The notes: a model not told the origin generated them from the sequence alone. A DNA stretch of 64,000 nucleotides from Rhynchopus sp. YZ270_cl-10 (GCA_964035575.1 OZ037852.1:682001-746000); one strand, 5' to 3'. Counted from the stretch's first letter, positions 32,823 to 44,435 are shown. Program-made: numbers and translations.

Positions 32823-33290
32823 GTTTGAATGAACACGAAACAAGAAGGTGAGAAAAATTTGGTAAGATGAGACGAAGCCTCTCTGTGCTGAGTCACCTTG
32901 CCAATTCTTCATACTTTAAAAAAAAAAGGGATCGCATATACCCCACAAAGGAAGGTGGGGTGGGGTTTGAAGAGAAAACGAAAAAAAAGTAAAAAAAAAA
33001 AAAAATGAAATCTTTTTTGATACTAATTATCCCTTTTTTTGTTGTGTGTGATGGCTGTGAAGAGCTATTGCCCAGAGGGGCAATCAAAAAAAAACAAGTA
33101 ATTGCTATCGGAAAAAAAACCGGGTGTGCTGTGGAACTCCCCTCTGAAAAAAATATAATCTACAACACGCCAGCATTCTGCTCTTCTGCAGGTATGCTAA
33201 AACGCTCTTCGTACGCTGGACCCACTGGGATGCCTGCATCTGAAACTTTTAAACAGTGGGGCTGTTATCTTCGTCCAGCACCATCTGCTC

Positions 33291-33512
33291 GATCGCGTTA
33301 TTGGACGTAGTCTCGGCAGGCTCGATAACCATTCAATCGGGCGGCCTCGGCATGTTCCAGCTCGTAGTCGTCCACAGGCTCCCACGCATCGTCGTCGTCA
33401 CCAGAGCAGTGCGGAAGGAACACATAATGCACAGACGACAACACGTCGTCGATCGCACCAGGCATCGTCACATCAGCACCTCCAGAAAATCGCCAGGATG
33501 CTATGGTGGTTT
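33291..33512 (-). CDS. Coding fragment of unknown, probably mobile, origin
   Basis: The minus-strand frame reads ...ASWRFSGGADVTMPGAIDDV, then LSSVHYVFLPHCSGDDDDAW, EPVDDYELEHAEAARLNGYR and ACRDYVQ, ending in a stop. Residue composition and GC-rich codons look genuinely coding. The upstream edge fits a splice acceptor (CCATAG) or truncation. A broken homolog at 10380-10530 shows that the segment is repeated, as expected for transposon-encoded sequence. The family is not recognised; there is no start codon. Confidence 0.45.
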
Positions 33513-33755
33513 CGAAAATCGCGCGGAGTTAACCACAACACACCCCATTTTTTTTCTTAGCAATTAGTTGTTCTTGTTATTATTGTTTTCCACACCTTCC
33601 TTCAACCCTTGTAGGATCAGTTCGTATTTTTTTCGCGAAAACATGAAATTACACATTTCAAGAGAACAAAAAATTAAAAAGGGTTCGCCACCTAAATGGG
33701 ACGCCGTAAACCATAATTCCTCAGTGTCAGCCGCATCATTTCAATGAAACCAAAA

Positions 33756-34256
33756 AGTGGCTTATTTGCATTTTTGGGCTCCGCCCGTGCAGCGGTGGGG
33801 TCATTTCGGAAAATTGGACAATTTTTTGGCCACTTAAATTTTGAGAAATATGAGCCCGGTTCCTTATACGTGGGGCCCATTTTTGGCCAAAAATTTTCTC
33901 AAAATCGACGAAATTAAAATTAGACCCCTTACCCCCCCCCAGAATCATTTCAATACACTACCTGTATTGGTTGCTGACGCGTGTATACAGGAAGGTTGGG
34001 AAAAAAGTGGCTTATTTGCATTTTTGGGCTCCGCCCGTGCAGCGGTGGGGTCATTTCGGAAAATTGGACAATTTTTTGGCCACTTAAATTTTGAGAAATA
34101 TGAGCCCGGTTCCTTATACGTGGGGCCCATTTTTGGCCAAAAATTTTCTCAAAATCGACGAAATTAAAATTAGACCCCTTACCCCCCCCCCAGAATCATT
34201 TCAATACACTACCTGTATTGGTTGCTGACGCGTGTATACAGGAAGGTGGGGAAAAG
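33756..34256 (+). repeat. 250-bp tandem duplication
   Basis: Two nearly identical 250-bp units in tandem (33756-34005 and 34006-34256), each with a GGGGTCA core and ending CTGTATTGGTTGCTGACGCG. They differ by one C in a C-run and a base or two, so the duplication is very recent. Confidence 0.93.
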
Positions 34257-34906
34257 AGGGTGGGATAAACGTTTCATGGGGTGATCAGAGGTACTTTTTT
34301 GCAGCTCCAGTCACAAAGAATCATGAAAAATCACGAAAAAACACAAAATCCGGAATGCGAATCACAAAAAATCACAAAAAATCACAAAAAATCACGAAAA
34401 ATCACGAAAAATCACGAAAAATCACAAAATCTGGAATGCGAATCACAAAAAATCACAAAAAATCACGAAAAATCACAAAAAATCACAAAATCTGGAATGC
34501 GAATCACAAAAAATCACAGAAAATCACAAAAAATCACAGAAAATCACAAAAAACACCGCGAATATGGTGATTTGGCCTGAGTGTTTGCAAGGCGTTGATC
34601 CTACACTGGGTCGTCGTCAGACACCGTGGCAGTGTGCGGGGCAGGGGCAGATGGGCTAGCTTGACAAAAAAAAAACACAAAAATCTGTGGTGTGGCGCCT
34701 TAACCGATTCCCCGTGGTTCTACCGTGTTTCTACCAGTTGTCGCTCCATAAAAGGGGGGGTATAGATGTTAGAAAAATTTCTTTTCTTTTTTTCGCTGGT
34801 GAGCTTTTAAATGCCGGCATTTGCATTTCCGGAATCCGTCCGGCCAGTGGTGGGGTCAATTTGCCGAAATGGACAAGTTCTCATTTTTGGTCAATTTTTC
34901 GCAGTG

Positions 34907-35245
34907 CACAGTATACACAGTATACACAGTATACACAGTATACACAGTATACACAGTATACACAGTATACACAGTATACACAGTATACACAGTATACACA
35001 GTATACACAGTATACACAGTATACACAGTATACACAGTATACACAGTATACACAGTATACACAGTATACACAGTATACACAGTATACACAGTATACACAG
35101 TATACACAGTATACACAGTATACACAGTATACACAGTATACACAGTATACACAGTATACACAGTATACACAGTATACACAGTATACACAGTATACACAGT
35201 ATACACAGTATACACAGTATACACAGTATACACAGTATACACAGT
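34907..35245. repeat. (TATACACAG)n microsatellite, about 37 copies
   Basis: A 9-bp array starting exactly where the GGGGTCA repeat ends (GGTCAATTTTTCGCAGT). It is followed by ACACCCAGTACACAGTACC and then by the shared block CAATTTGATTCACAACTCTT. Confidence 0.97.
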
Positions 35246-35264
35246 ACACCCAGTACACAGTACC

Positions 35265-35396
35265 AAAAAAAATCAAAATCAATTTGATTCACAACTCTTC
35301 ACACCAGTTCACAACGCCACTATGTTAACCGTGATGTTACCATAACATTACCATGGTTGTGAACATTTGTGATCAGGTACCCCCCCGTATAGTACC
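35265..35396 (+). repeat. Family G block ending CCCCCCGTATAGTACCA
   Basis: AATCAATTTGATTCACAACT, then GTTAACCGTGATGTTACCA and GTACCCCCCCGTATAGTACC. Also found at 41355-41500, and the first part at 38824-38905, where a GGTACTATACGGGG end precedes it. The ends suggest TIRs of an element that encloses the arrays. Confidence 0.7.
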
Positions 35397-35933
35397 ATTC
35401 AATCACTGAAAAATTTCACAGAAATTTCACAAAAAATCACAAACATCTGGAATGCGAATCACAAAAAATCACAGAAAATCACAAAAAATCACAAAATCCG
35501 GAATGCTAATCACAAAAAATCACAGAAAATCACAAAAAATCACAAAATCCGGAATGCTAATCACAAAAAATCACAGAAAATCACAAAAAATCACAGAAAA
35601 TCACAAAAAATCACAAAATCCGGAATGCGAATCACAAAAAATCACAGAAAATCACAAAAAATCACGTACGCTCACAAAAAACCCAAACAAAATCATAATT
35701 TCGTTTTTGTAAGCATTTGTAACCGTTTGTAACCGTTGTGATTTTTTGTGATTTTTCTTGACTCGAGCTGCAAAAAAGTACCTCTGATCACCCCATTTCA
35801 GGGGACTTTATTATTGCCGGCTTACGGTAGAGCGGTAGTTTTGTTAAAACCGGGGTTTTTTTGGAATAAAAAAAAGCTGAAAATCTGGTTTCCGAATTTT
35901 CAAAAAAAAAATGCACAATTTTGTATTCACATC

Positions 35934-36173
35934 ATGCCAGGAAGAAAGATTTTGGGTCGGGCCGATGCAAAGGGTCTCAAAAACATTCGTAAATTTTTCC
36001 CTGTATTTTGGAAGTCGAAACGAAGCGAGCTGGAGATGTTCCATGCGGAATGTGACACATGCATAACGAATTTGCGATCGGAGAAGACGGATGAATGCCG
36101 AGTTGTATCGCTGCCTGGAGAGGGGTCGGGAACGATCACGACTGCAATACCAAAGCCTGCCTCCAGCAGATGA
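35934..36173 (+). CDS. Small basic hypothetical protein
   Basis: 79 residues from the ATG at 35934 (MPGRKILGRADAKGLKNIRK). Basic first half, then a CDTC pair and a Ser/Thr-rich end. GC-balanced codons stand out from the AT-rich flanks. The last 40 bp and 3' flank (AAAGCCTGC-TCCAGCAGATG, then CAACACCTA-GGG) are repeated at 36298-36342 without the body, so at least the 3' end is a duplicated sequence. It could be a small gene or the tail of a lost larger one. No domain is recognised. Confidence 0.35.
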   Translation: MPGRKILGRADAKGLKNIRKFFPVFWKSKRSELEMFHAECDTCITNLRSEKTDECRVVSLPGEGSGTITTAIPKPASSR

Positions 36174-36297
36174 AAAACGTCAACACCTAGGGGAATTTGA
36201 AAATGTTTTTTTGTATGTTTTGAAAGTGCTTTGTGCTCTGTTTAATTTTGCTCGATAGTTTTGTAGACGTGGGGTTGGAGAGGAAGGGCGCGTTACC

Positions 36298-36342
36298 AAA
36301 GCCTGCATCCAGCAGATGAAAAACACCAACACCTATGGGAAC
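36298..36342 (+). repeat. Duplicate of the 3' end of the 35.9-kb ORF
   Basis: AAAGCCTGCATCCAGCAGAT, then GAAAAACACCAACACCTATG; about 40 bp matching 36152-36193. Confidence 0.75.
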
Positions 36343-36349
36343 AAAACAC

Positions 36350-36860
36350 CTCCAGTCCAGCATTCAGCATTTTCTTTTTTTGGCGCGCTTCTCTGCGTGA
36401 TACCGAGAAGACGTTGAATATTTAGAATCTAATGTGAACGTGCAAAGAAAACAGAGAAAGTTTCCTAATTTAAATGCAATAAAGTCCCCTGAGAAAAAAT
36501 ATAAAAAAAGCTTGGAAGACTGAAATATGCCACTGAGAGCAGGTTCATCTTACAAGAAAGTGAAACTTGAAGTTGGTGCAAAAAAAGAGGGGAAAAACTG
36601 CGTCCAGAGACGAGAAGGGGGGCAAAAAGAGTTTTTTTTTTTTTTTTTTTTTTAATTCTTTCTAGACTAAAACCATACGTAGAGAAAGTGAAGTGGATAT
36701 CATGTCGACATGTTTGTATGAAGACACGTAAAAGAAGGGTAGCGAAAATAACCCTTGAACGTGCTTAAACGCTCGAAAGTAACCAAAAACAGCCTCGGCG
36801 GAATTCTGGAAAAAAATTTCGTTTTTTTTTTTTTTTTTTGGCTTCCCCTCACATTTGCGG
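36350..36860. other. Gene-free AT-rich stretch
   Basis: Poly-T and poly-A runs and scattered short phrases. No ORF, array or element ends are recognised. Confidence 0.45.
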
Positions 36861-36867
36861 TTTTGTG

Positions 36868-36913
36868 CAGGGAAATAGCTCCATATACCGAATTATGCGA
36901 CATCGCATAATTC
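36868..36913 (-). repeat. Short palindromic repeat, copy 2
   Basis: Inverse of 698-743 (CAGGGAAATAGCTCCATATA, then CCGAATTATGCGACATCGC). Confidence 0.6.
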
Positions 36914-37754
36914 TGGATTTTTGGGGGAAAAAAAAAAAAAAAAAAGAGGGGATTTTTGGGCACTTTTGGGGGCCCCTCGCCCGACCCCCAGATCTCCCAA
37001 ATGACTGGAATGATGGAATCTTAAATTTTTCGCTCGCTCTGCTTGCAGAGGTACCGTACCCCTTATTTTTTTTTTTGCCTGCGGCGCCATTTTCCTTTTT
37101 TGCTCCGCAAAAAAGGGGTTTGTTGAGTGACTGTGTGGTTGTAAACCAGCATTTTTACACCGTACCCTATTTTTTTTTCGCCTGCGGCGCCATTTATTTT
37201 TTTTCCATACGGTTAGTGGAACGTAAGGTGCAAGACCAAGCCCCGTAATAAGGGATTGCATTCCGTTTTTTTTTTTGTTATCTCGCAATTTGACCTTTCG
37301 CCTCTCCACTCAGGGAGGCTTGCGCGAAGCGCGCAACGACCGCTTTCGACCGGGCGAAAAAAAAATTTCGTTTTCGCATAATTCCTGATTTTGGAGGAAA
37401 ACCAAGCTATTTCCCTGGTTTTGTGCACCAAAAAAAAAAAAGAGAAAAAAATCCGGTATCATCCGTGTGCGGCCTAATGGATTAGAAAAGAAGGAAGACA
37501 AAACAAAAAAGAGAGAAAAGGTGGTTAAAATGGGGTTTTTTTTTAATTTGGTTGAGTTATCGACAGGAACGTGTCCTGTCACTGCTATTTTTTTTTTTTT
37601 TTTTTTTTTTTTTTTGAAAAGGGGATTTGGACGGGGGGTTTTTTGAATTTTTTATGTTATTTTTGCTTTGTGCTTTTGTTTTGAAGGGGTGCTTTTTATG
37701 AAAAGTACGATGGAAAAAGAAAATTTGAAAGATAAATGTGACTCTCGTGCACAC

Positions 37755-38052
37755 CAGGCACTCCGCTAGGTACTAAAGTTCTGTTGATTGTCAACAGAAC
37801 TTTTTGAAAATGGGGAAAAAAAGAAAAAAAAAAAAAGTTCTGCTAAGTGGTTCAGACCCGTTCTACCTGTCAAAAAAGCTCAGGAGAAGAAGATATGGAG
37901 AGGTGAGTGCTCAAACGTCCCAAAAAAGTCAAAATCGGGCGTTGGTAAAAAAAAAAGTTGCGTACCGTGCGCCTGCGGCGCAAGCATGTACCCCACCAAC
38001 GTGGACCATCAACAGAATATTTTCAAAATCGGAAATCCTAGCGGAGAGCCTG
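37755..38052 (+). mobile_element. 298-bp hAT-type MITE, copy 1
   Basis: TIR CAGGCACTCCGCTAGG pairs with CCTAGCGGAGAGCCTG. It is flanked by a perfect 8-bp duplication GTGCACAC (37747-37754 and 38053-38060). The inverted copy at 45983-46280 has the same length. It inserted into a module D hairpin: removing it restores GTGACTCTCGTGCACACATC. Internal sequence has a CGCCTGCGGCGC palindrome and no transposase. Confidence 0.96.
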
Positions 38053-38079
38053 GTGCACACATCTAAAAAAAAAAAAAAA

Positions 38080-38760
38080 GTGACACCTGGTACCGTGCAG
38101 GGTAGCATGTGAGAGCGTTCACTTAAAAAAATCCTATTCACAACTTTTTACAAATTTTGCAAGGTTGTGGGAAAATACAAATCTAAATAAATCATAAAAG
38201 AGAGAGAAAGAGAGAAAGGGGAATCGAAGAAAACAAAACGGGGCTTATAGGACGAACGTAAGCCTCGTATGTTTAAAATAATTAGGTGCAAGACACCTCG
38301 TGGATGCGGGAAACAAAAAAAAAGGGGGGAAATAGTTATTGATGCAGGCACTCACAAAAACAAAAAAAAAAATGGTATCAGGAGGCTTGGCAATTTAAAA
38401 AAAAAAATTTTGCTTGGAAAATAGTTCAGGTAAGCTGCGGCACAGTCTTTTTTTCATTATTGTTTGTGTACAAGCTTCTGTATCGGTTGTATAGATGCAA
38501 TTACGTGTCAGCCTTGGGAAGCACGGGTGTGCCTCTTGTTTTTACGTTTTCTGATGTCGCAAGGACTGAAATACTTGTACACTAGAAGCGTGCGCTTCGT
38601 GGGCGAGGGCATGTGTTACCTGATATTGAGCTGTCCAGTGCAGCTGTTGAAAATAAATTATTAGTTTCACAATCATACTTTACAATCAAAGAAGAGAAAG
38701 CGCAAGGACGTCCATCAATTAAAAAAGGCCGGCTCTTATTTGCTCTGCAAATAAAAGTAG
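38080..38760. other. Gene-free AT-rich stretch
   Basis: No supported gene. Several short A-rich bordered phrases are present, and an open 66-codon frame at 38464 has no recognisable features. Confidence 0.4.
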
Positions 38761-38762
38761 AG

Positions 38763-38806
38763 TTGAAATACAAAGCCCTCTGACAGTGTACCAATAAAAA
38801 TGGTTT
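38763..38806 (+). repeat. Module C, copy 1
   Basis: GTTGAAATACAAAGCCCTCT, then GACAGTGTACCAATAAAAA. Other copies are at 44436-44480, 45190-45215 and 45769-45815. ACAAAG and CTTTGGT can pair in the longer copies. Confidence 0.5.
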
Positions 38807-39004
38807 CCAGAATAAACCGTGCTGGTACTATACGGGGGGGGGGGTCGGTTCGCCCAAAATCAATTTGATTCACAACTGTTCACAACAGTTCACAACGCCA
38901 CTATGGTTTCCCCTTGTGAAGAGTTGTGTATGTGTTTACCTGGTGGGTATGGTGGGCATGATGAAAAAGCGGTATTTTTCGTTGGCGAAGCTTTTAAACG
39001 CCGG

Positions 39005-39088
39005 CATTTGCATTTCCGGAATCCGTCCGGCCAGTGGTGGGGTCAATTTGCCGAAATGGACAAGTTCTCGTTTTTTGTCAATTTCCGC
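39005..39088 (+). repeat. GGGGTCA-core repeat adjoining an array
   Basis: GCATTTGCATTTCCGGAATC, GTGGTGGGGTCAATTTGCCG and GACAAGTTCTCG, ending GTCAATTTCCGC. Nearly identical to 34817-34905 and the complement of 11553-11640. Confidence 0.85.
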
Positions 39089-39571
39089 AGTATACAATAT
39101 ACACAGTATACACAGTATACACAGTATACACAGTATACACAGTATACACAGTATACACAGTATACACAGTATACACAGTATACACAGTATACACAGTATA
39201 CACAGTATACACAGTATACACAGTATACACAGTATACACAGTATACACAGTATACACAGTATACACAGTATACACAGTATACACAGTATACACAGTATAC
39301 ACAGTATACACAGTATACACAGTATACACAGTATACACAGTATACACAGTATACACAATATACACAGTATACACAGTATACACAGTATACACAGTATACA
39401 CAGTATACACAGTATACACAGTATACACAGTATACACAGTATACACAGTATACACAGTATACACAGTATACACAGTATACACAGTATACACAGTATACAC
39501 AGTATACACAGTATACACAGTATACACAGTATACACAGTATACACAGTATACACAGTATACACAGTATACA
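39089..39571. repeat. (TATACACAG)n microsatellite, about 53 copies
   Basis: A 9-bp array with single variant units (TATACACAA, TATACAATA). It starts at the same junction with the GGGGTCA repeat as the array at 34907. Confidence 0.97.
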
Positions 39572-39821
39572 ATACAAACGCCAGGTGGTCTGAAGAGTGA
39601 TCTGACCATATTCTCCAGGTATAACAGGTACTAAAAAAATGCATTGGCGAAGGAATCTTGCACTTTTGACAACCACAAATTACGTGTGTTTTTCCCGGTT
39701 TTTCTATGGACTTATGTCTGGGGGGAAGCATGTTCTTAAGCAGTTCTTGCCACGCAATTCGTACGCAAAAGAGAGCAACTTCCACACCGATTAGGAAAGG
39801 GTTTGGGAAGGTATGTACGCG

Positions 39822-40036
39822 TAGTACAGTACAGTACAGTACAGTACAGTACAGTACAGTACAGTACAGTACAGTACAGTACAGTACAGTACAGTACAGT
39901 ACAGTACAGTACAGTACAGTACAGTACAGTACAGTACAGTACAGTACAGTACAGTACAGTACAGTACAGTACAGTACAGTACAGTACAGTACAGTACAGT
40001 ACAGTACAGTACAGTACAGTACAGTACAGTACAGTA
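39822..40036. repeat. (AGTAC)n microsatellite, about 43 copies
   Basis: A pure 5-bp array (complement of TGTAC). It lacks the GGGGTCA flank and is preceded by GGTATGTACGC. Confidence 0.97.
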
Positions 40037-40274
40037 GTTGCTAAGGGATAATACGGGTACTTAGCGAAATTATAACTACCGGGACTCACAACGCAGAGTC
40101 TAAGGGAGTGCTAGTGGGGTTATAGGACTCATTTATTCACGAGTCAGAGTCAAAAAAACCCTGAGCGACTCTACGCGGCGCGAGAAAAACGCAAAAAACC
40201 TGCCGAGAGGGTACACAAAGCTTCCGGGAGTATACAAAAAGCTAGCGAGAGGGTCTTTTTGACCATCCCAAGGT

Positions 40275-40690
40275 AAAACGGGGGGCATTCATCGAAGCGC
40301 GTTCTTCTGTAAAAAGGGCCGCTTTTATCGAAACGCGTTCTTCTGTGAAAAACGGGCCGCTTTTATCGAAGCGCGTTCTTCTGTAAAAAGGGCCGCTTTT
40401 AGCGAAGCGCGTTCTTCTGTGAAAAACGGGCCGCTTTTATCGAAGCGCGTTCTTTTGTGAAAAACGGGCCGCTTTTATCGAAACGCGTTCTTTTGTGAAA
40501 AACGGGCCGCTTTTATCGAAGCGCGTTCTTTTGTGAAAAACGGGCCGCTTTTATCGAAACGCGTTCTTCTGTGAAAAACGGGCCGCTTTTATCGAAGCGC
40601 GTTCTTTTGTGAAAAACGGGCCGCTTTTATCGAAACGCGTTCTCTTGTGAAAATCGGGCCGCTTTTATCGAAGCGCGTTCTTCTGTGAAA
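40275..40690 (+). repeat. 38-bp minisatellite, about 11 copies
   Basis: Units of about 36-39 bp (GGGCCGCTTTTATCGAAGCG, then CGTTCTTTTGTGAAAAAC). In the later units GAAGCG and GAAACG alternate, which suggests a two-unit higher-order repeat. It is not a CRISPR: there are no unique spacers. Confidence 0.95.
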
Positions 40691-40845
40691 AAGAGGACAG
40701 CCTGCTCGACGATGGTCACATCTTCGGCATATTTCTTTCATTTTTTCCGTTCATTCCGTGGTGGAGACAGACATGATGGTCGGAGAGAAAGATGCAGATA
40801 GTCTTGTAGAGATTCAGACTGGGATTTGGGTGGACAAGCTGTAAT

Positions 40846-40956
40846 TTATAAAATCTTAATTAGTGACGTTCTAATTTATAAAGTCGCTAATTAAATATTT
40901 TTCAGATTTAGTCGAATTTATAAATTAGAAATTCACTAATTAGAGGCGGGACTGTA
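40846..40956 (-). mobile_element. Possible pogo/Tc1-like element end
   Basis: On the minus strand it starts TACAGTCCCGCCTCTAATTA, then GTGAATTTCTAATTTATAAA. The CAGT start next to TA and AT-rich stepped repeats are typical of pogo-type ends. Only one end is recognised. Confidence 0.35.
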
Positions 40957-41027
40957 CGTATGTGAGGAAGAAGGCTGAGTGGGCAGAGAGTGCCACAAAA
41001 TATCTGGAAGCCATGCAGTCCGGTTGT

Positions 41028-41350
41028 CCAGTACCCAGTACCCAGTACCCAGTACCCAGTACCCAGTACCCAGTACCCAGTACCCAGTACCCAGTACCCA
41101 GTACCCAGTACCCAGTACCCAGTACCCAGTACCCAGTACCCAGTACCCAGTACCCAGTACCCAGTACCCAGTACCCAGTACCCAGTACCCAGTACCCAGT
41201 ACCCAGTACCCAGTACCCAGTACCCAGTACCCAGTACCCAGTACCCAGTACCCAGTACCCAGTACCCAGTACCCAGTACCCAGTACCCAGTACCCAGTAC
41301 CCAGTACCCAGTACCCAGTACCCAGTACCCAGTACCCAGTACCCAGTACT
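41028..41350. repeat. (CCCAGTA)n microsatellite, about 46 copies
   Basis: A pure 7-bp array, followed by family G (CAATTTGATTCACAACTCTT) as after the 34.9-kb array. Confidence 0.97.
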
Positions 41351-41354
41351 AAAA

Positions 41355-41500
41355 AATAAAAATCAAAATCAATTTGATTCACAACTCTTCACAACAGTTC
41401 ACAACGCCACTGTGTTAACCGTGATGTTACCATGGTATTACCATGGTTGTGAACATTTGTGAACATTTGTGTTCAGGTACCCCCCCGTATAGTACCACGT
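41355..41500 (+). repeat. Family G block, second copy
   Basis: Close to 35265-35396, ending CCCCCCGTATAGTACCA. It differs by a duplicated GAACATTTGT unit. Confidence 0.8.
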
Positions 41501-41674
41501 GCAAAAAAACAAAATAAAATTGAAACGATGAATGTGCACAGCACATATAAAAGGCATCTCAACGACACGTCTAAGTTTGACAAAAAAAATAACAGTTTTT
41601 TTTTGTCAAAGGCTGAGACCCCTGGCACATCTCAAAAAAGGGGGGGTGGGGGGGAGAAAAGTTAAAACTGATAC

Positions 41675-41735
41675 AAAGGCTTTCCGTGCTTAGTCTGATT
41701 AGATTACTTAATGTTTTCCGTGCTTAGTCACCTCT
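41675..41735 (+). repeat. Module F, second copy
   Basis: CCGTGCTTAGTCTGATTAGA, then TTACTTAATGTTTTCCGTGC. Compare 28219-28310. Confidence 0.5.
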
Positions 41736-42002
41736 TGCCACGCGGGGGTGGAGACTGTTACTAGGAGATTGTTTAAATAATAAAGAAAAAGAAACGAAAA
41801 GTTGAAACGGTGAGTATGCACGCATGCACACAATCTCAAAAAAGACACACACATTTCTGTTTCCCTAATCAGAAACCCTTCCTCAGCTCGGAATACTGTT
41901 TCGCCTCTGTTTGCAGGAGCAATCCTGCAACGGGGATTTTTAAAAAAGGGGTTTTTTTTCATTTTCTTTGGCTATACCACCTGATTTGCAAAAAACGGCA
42001 AA

Positions 42003-43262
42003 CCCTCCCAACGCCTCCCAACGCCTCCCAACGCCCTCCCAACACCTCCCAACGCCTCCCAACACCTCCCAACACCCCTCCAATTTAGCCCGAATTTTGG
42101 GATTTTTTTTTTTGGGGGTGTTCTGTACCCCCTTCTGGAGGGGGTTCCAGGGTGGGGTCCCGGTTCCAAAGTCAAACAAAAAAATAGTGGCAAAGGCAAA
42201 GTGGAAATTTGGGAAAAAAGCGAAAAATGTATTAATTTAGATGCCCTCCAAGGGAAAATCCCGACCTCTGGTGCTGTACTGCTACTGTGTACTGTGTACT
42301 GTGTACTGTGTACTGTGTACTGTGTACTGTGTACTGTGTACTGTGTACTGTGTACTGTGTACTGTGTACTGTGTACTGTGTACTGTGTACTGTGTACTGT
42401 GCGGAAATTGACCAAAAACGAGAACTGTAACTGTACTGTACTGTACTGTACTGTACTGTACTGTACTGTACTGTACTGTACTGTACTGTACTGTACTGTA
42501 CTGTACTGTACTGTACTGTACTGTACTGTACTGTACTGTACTGTACTGTACTGTACTGTACTGTACTGTACTGTACTGTACTGTACTGTACTGTACTGTA
42601 CTGTACTGTACTGTACTGTACTGTACTGTACTGTACTGTACTGTACTGTACTGTACTGTACTGTACTGTACTGTACTGTACTGTACTGTACTGTACTGTA
42701 CTGTACTGTACTGTACTGTACTGTACTCCCAATCCCCTGTGTATACTGTGTATACTGTGTATACTGTGTATACTGTGTATACTGTGTATACTGTGTATAC
42801 TGTGTATACTGTGTATACTGTGTATACTGTGTATACTGTGTATACTGTGTATACTGTGTATACTGTGTATACTGTGTATACTGTGTATACTGTGTATACT
42901 GTGTATACTGTGTATACTGTGTATACTGTGTATACTGTGTATACTGTGTATACTGTGTATACTGTGTATACTGTGTATACTGTGTATACTGTGTATACTG
43001 TGCAGTGTGAGAAAATTGTTCATGTATGTACTCAGAACTTGTCCATTTCGGCAAATTGACCCCACCACAGCGAGGACGGATTCCGGAAATGACAATGCAG
43101 GTGTTTAAAAACTTCACCAACGAGAAAAAGGCTCACGCCGGTGGGAAAAAAAGTGCCTCACCTCCCAACGCCCGCCAACGCCTCCCAACGCCCGCCAACA
43201 CCTCCCAACGCCTCCCAACACCTCCCAACGCCTCCCAACACCTCCCAACACCTCCCAACAGC
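42003..43262. repeat. Composite of five arrays bracketed by a 10-mer repeat
   Basis: In order: (CCTCCCAACG)n at 42003-42085; (TGTGTAC)n at 42284-42401; a GCGGAAATTGACC linker; (TGTAC)n at 42430-42727 (about 60 copies); CCCAATCCCC; (TGTGTATAC)n at 42739-43002 (about 29 copies); a GGGGTCA core on the minus strand at 43030-43110; and (CCTCCCAACG)n again at 43160-43262. The outer 10-mer blocks are in the same orientation. The 42430-43002 part has the same order as 11094-11552. Confidence 0.95.
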
Positions 43263-43576
43263 CAGCTAATTCAGGTGGCTATAGAACAAAGATTTCTTTC
43301 CGCTATAACAAACACACCGTTTTTTGTTTTTGCTTTTGTGTGCACAAGTTGTGCGGGCAATTTTTTTTGTAAAAAAAAATATAGATAATATTGAGCTGTC
43401 CACAGCGTGGATGACGGCACCACTGCTCACTAGATGCATTACCACTTTGCTGGTTTCATCCCCTGTTGCAAGGTGAACACGGTGTGTGTTTTTTTTTTTT
43501 AGCTGTTGTTTTATCAACAATGCCCCGAGGTGGGTTCTGTACCCGCAGGGGGGGAGCAAAATATAATACTATGCAT

Positions 43577-43851
43577 CACCCATTCTCACAAACACCGTAT
43601 ATTTATTCAAAAAAATAAAATAAAATCGCTCTGAAATCCCACCAGATGCATATCTTTGATAGTCCAACCAAACGAACGCATTTTGATCCAATTAATAGAA
43701 GAAAAAAAAATTAAATCGTCATGCAATTGGTGTGGCTGAATGGGGGAGGGTGCACAAAGTACGCAAGAAGTGCGAATCACCCTTCAGCCACCCCCAGTAA
43801 TCCTAATATTCCCCCCAGGTATTGTACATACGGTGTTTGTGAGAATGGGTG
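43577..43851. mobile_element. 275-bp TIR element
   Basis: CACCCATTCTCACAAACACC at the left is inverted at the right (GGTGTTTGTGAGAATGGGTG). It holds a hairpin repeat at 43728-43795 related to 20437-20501. No target duplication was identified. Confidence 0.78.
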
Positions 43852-43944
43852 TGTTTTTTTGTTGTTGTTTTTTTTTTTTTTTTTTGCAGTGCTTATCAGT
43901 CACAGCAACCATTTACTGGAAACACAGGACTACATCTGCTGCAA

Positions 43945-44061
43945 CACGGTGCGCCAGAGTTATGAGCCAGGTACACCTGGTCACATTTACCCAGGTACGC
44001 AGACGAGATGACCAGGTCTCCCTGGTCATCTGACCAGGTATCCTCTGACCAGCGCACCGTG
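43945..44061. repeat. Hairpin block of CCAGGT / ACCTGG palindromes
   Basis: CACGGTGCGC and GCGCACCGTG bracket five GACCAGGT or CCTGGTCA units. It is a compact self-complementary segment of about 117 bp. Confidence 0.65.
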
Positions 44062-44435
44062 AAGGAAACGGGCTGGGGGGGGCGGGGGTGGGGGCGGAGA
44101 GAGGAGGGGGCGGAGAGAGGAGGGGGCGGAGAGAGGGGGGGGGAGTTGTTGGAGGAGGTCCAGAAGAGAGAGAACGAAAGGAAAATAAACGGAATAAAAA
44201 GGGAGAGACGAACCAACACGTGGATTTAAAAAAAAATGAAACAGAAGACGAGGGACACGTAGGAAAGAAGAAAATAAAACATTTTTGTTCTGAGAGATGA
44301 TACGGGTCTCCCCAGGGCAGATGCGCTAGAAAACAAAAAAAAACAAAAATAGGATGGGGAAGCCTGACCTCATCTATTAAAAATGGCAACTGAATAGTGC
44401 AAAAAAAAAAAAAGGAAAAAAAGGAAAAAAACTCG

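Larger units (their letters stand above)
34276..35796. mobile_element. 1.5-kb TIR element filled with short arrays
   Basis: TIRs ATGGGGTGATCAGAGGTAC and TTTTTTGCAGCT at the left are inverted at the right (AGCTGCAAAAAAGTACCTC, TGATCACCCCAT). Inside: two blocks of AATCACAAAA-type 10-12-bp units (34318-34556 and 35425-35685), a GGGGTCA core and a (TATACACAG)n array. Possible 3-bp TTC duplication. No transposase, so it is non-autonomous. Confidence 0.82.

Noticed and set aside
33005-33191. ORF with a signal-peptide-like start and a CAG/GTATGC donor
   Set aside because: It starts in an A run and contains A-rich linkers. The best second exon is antisense to a more convincing coding fragment.
40275-40690. 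CRISPR-like array
   Set aside because: Eukaryotic context, and the units are contiguous with no unique spacers. It is a minisatellite.
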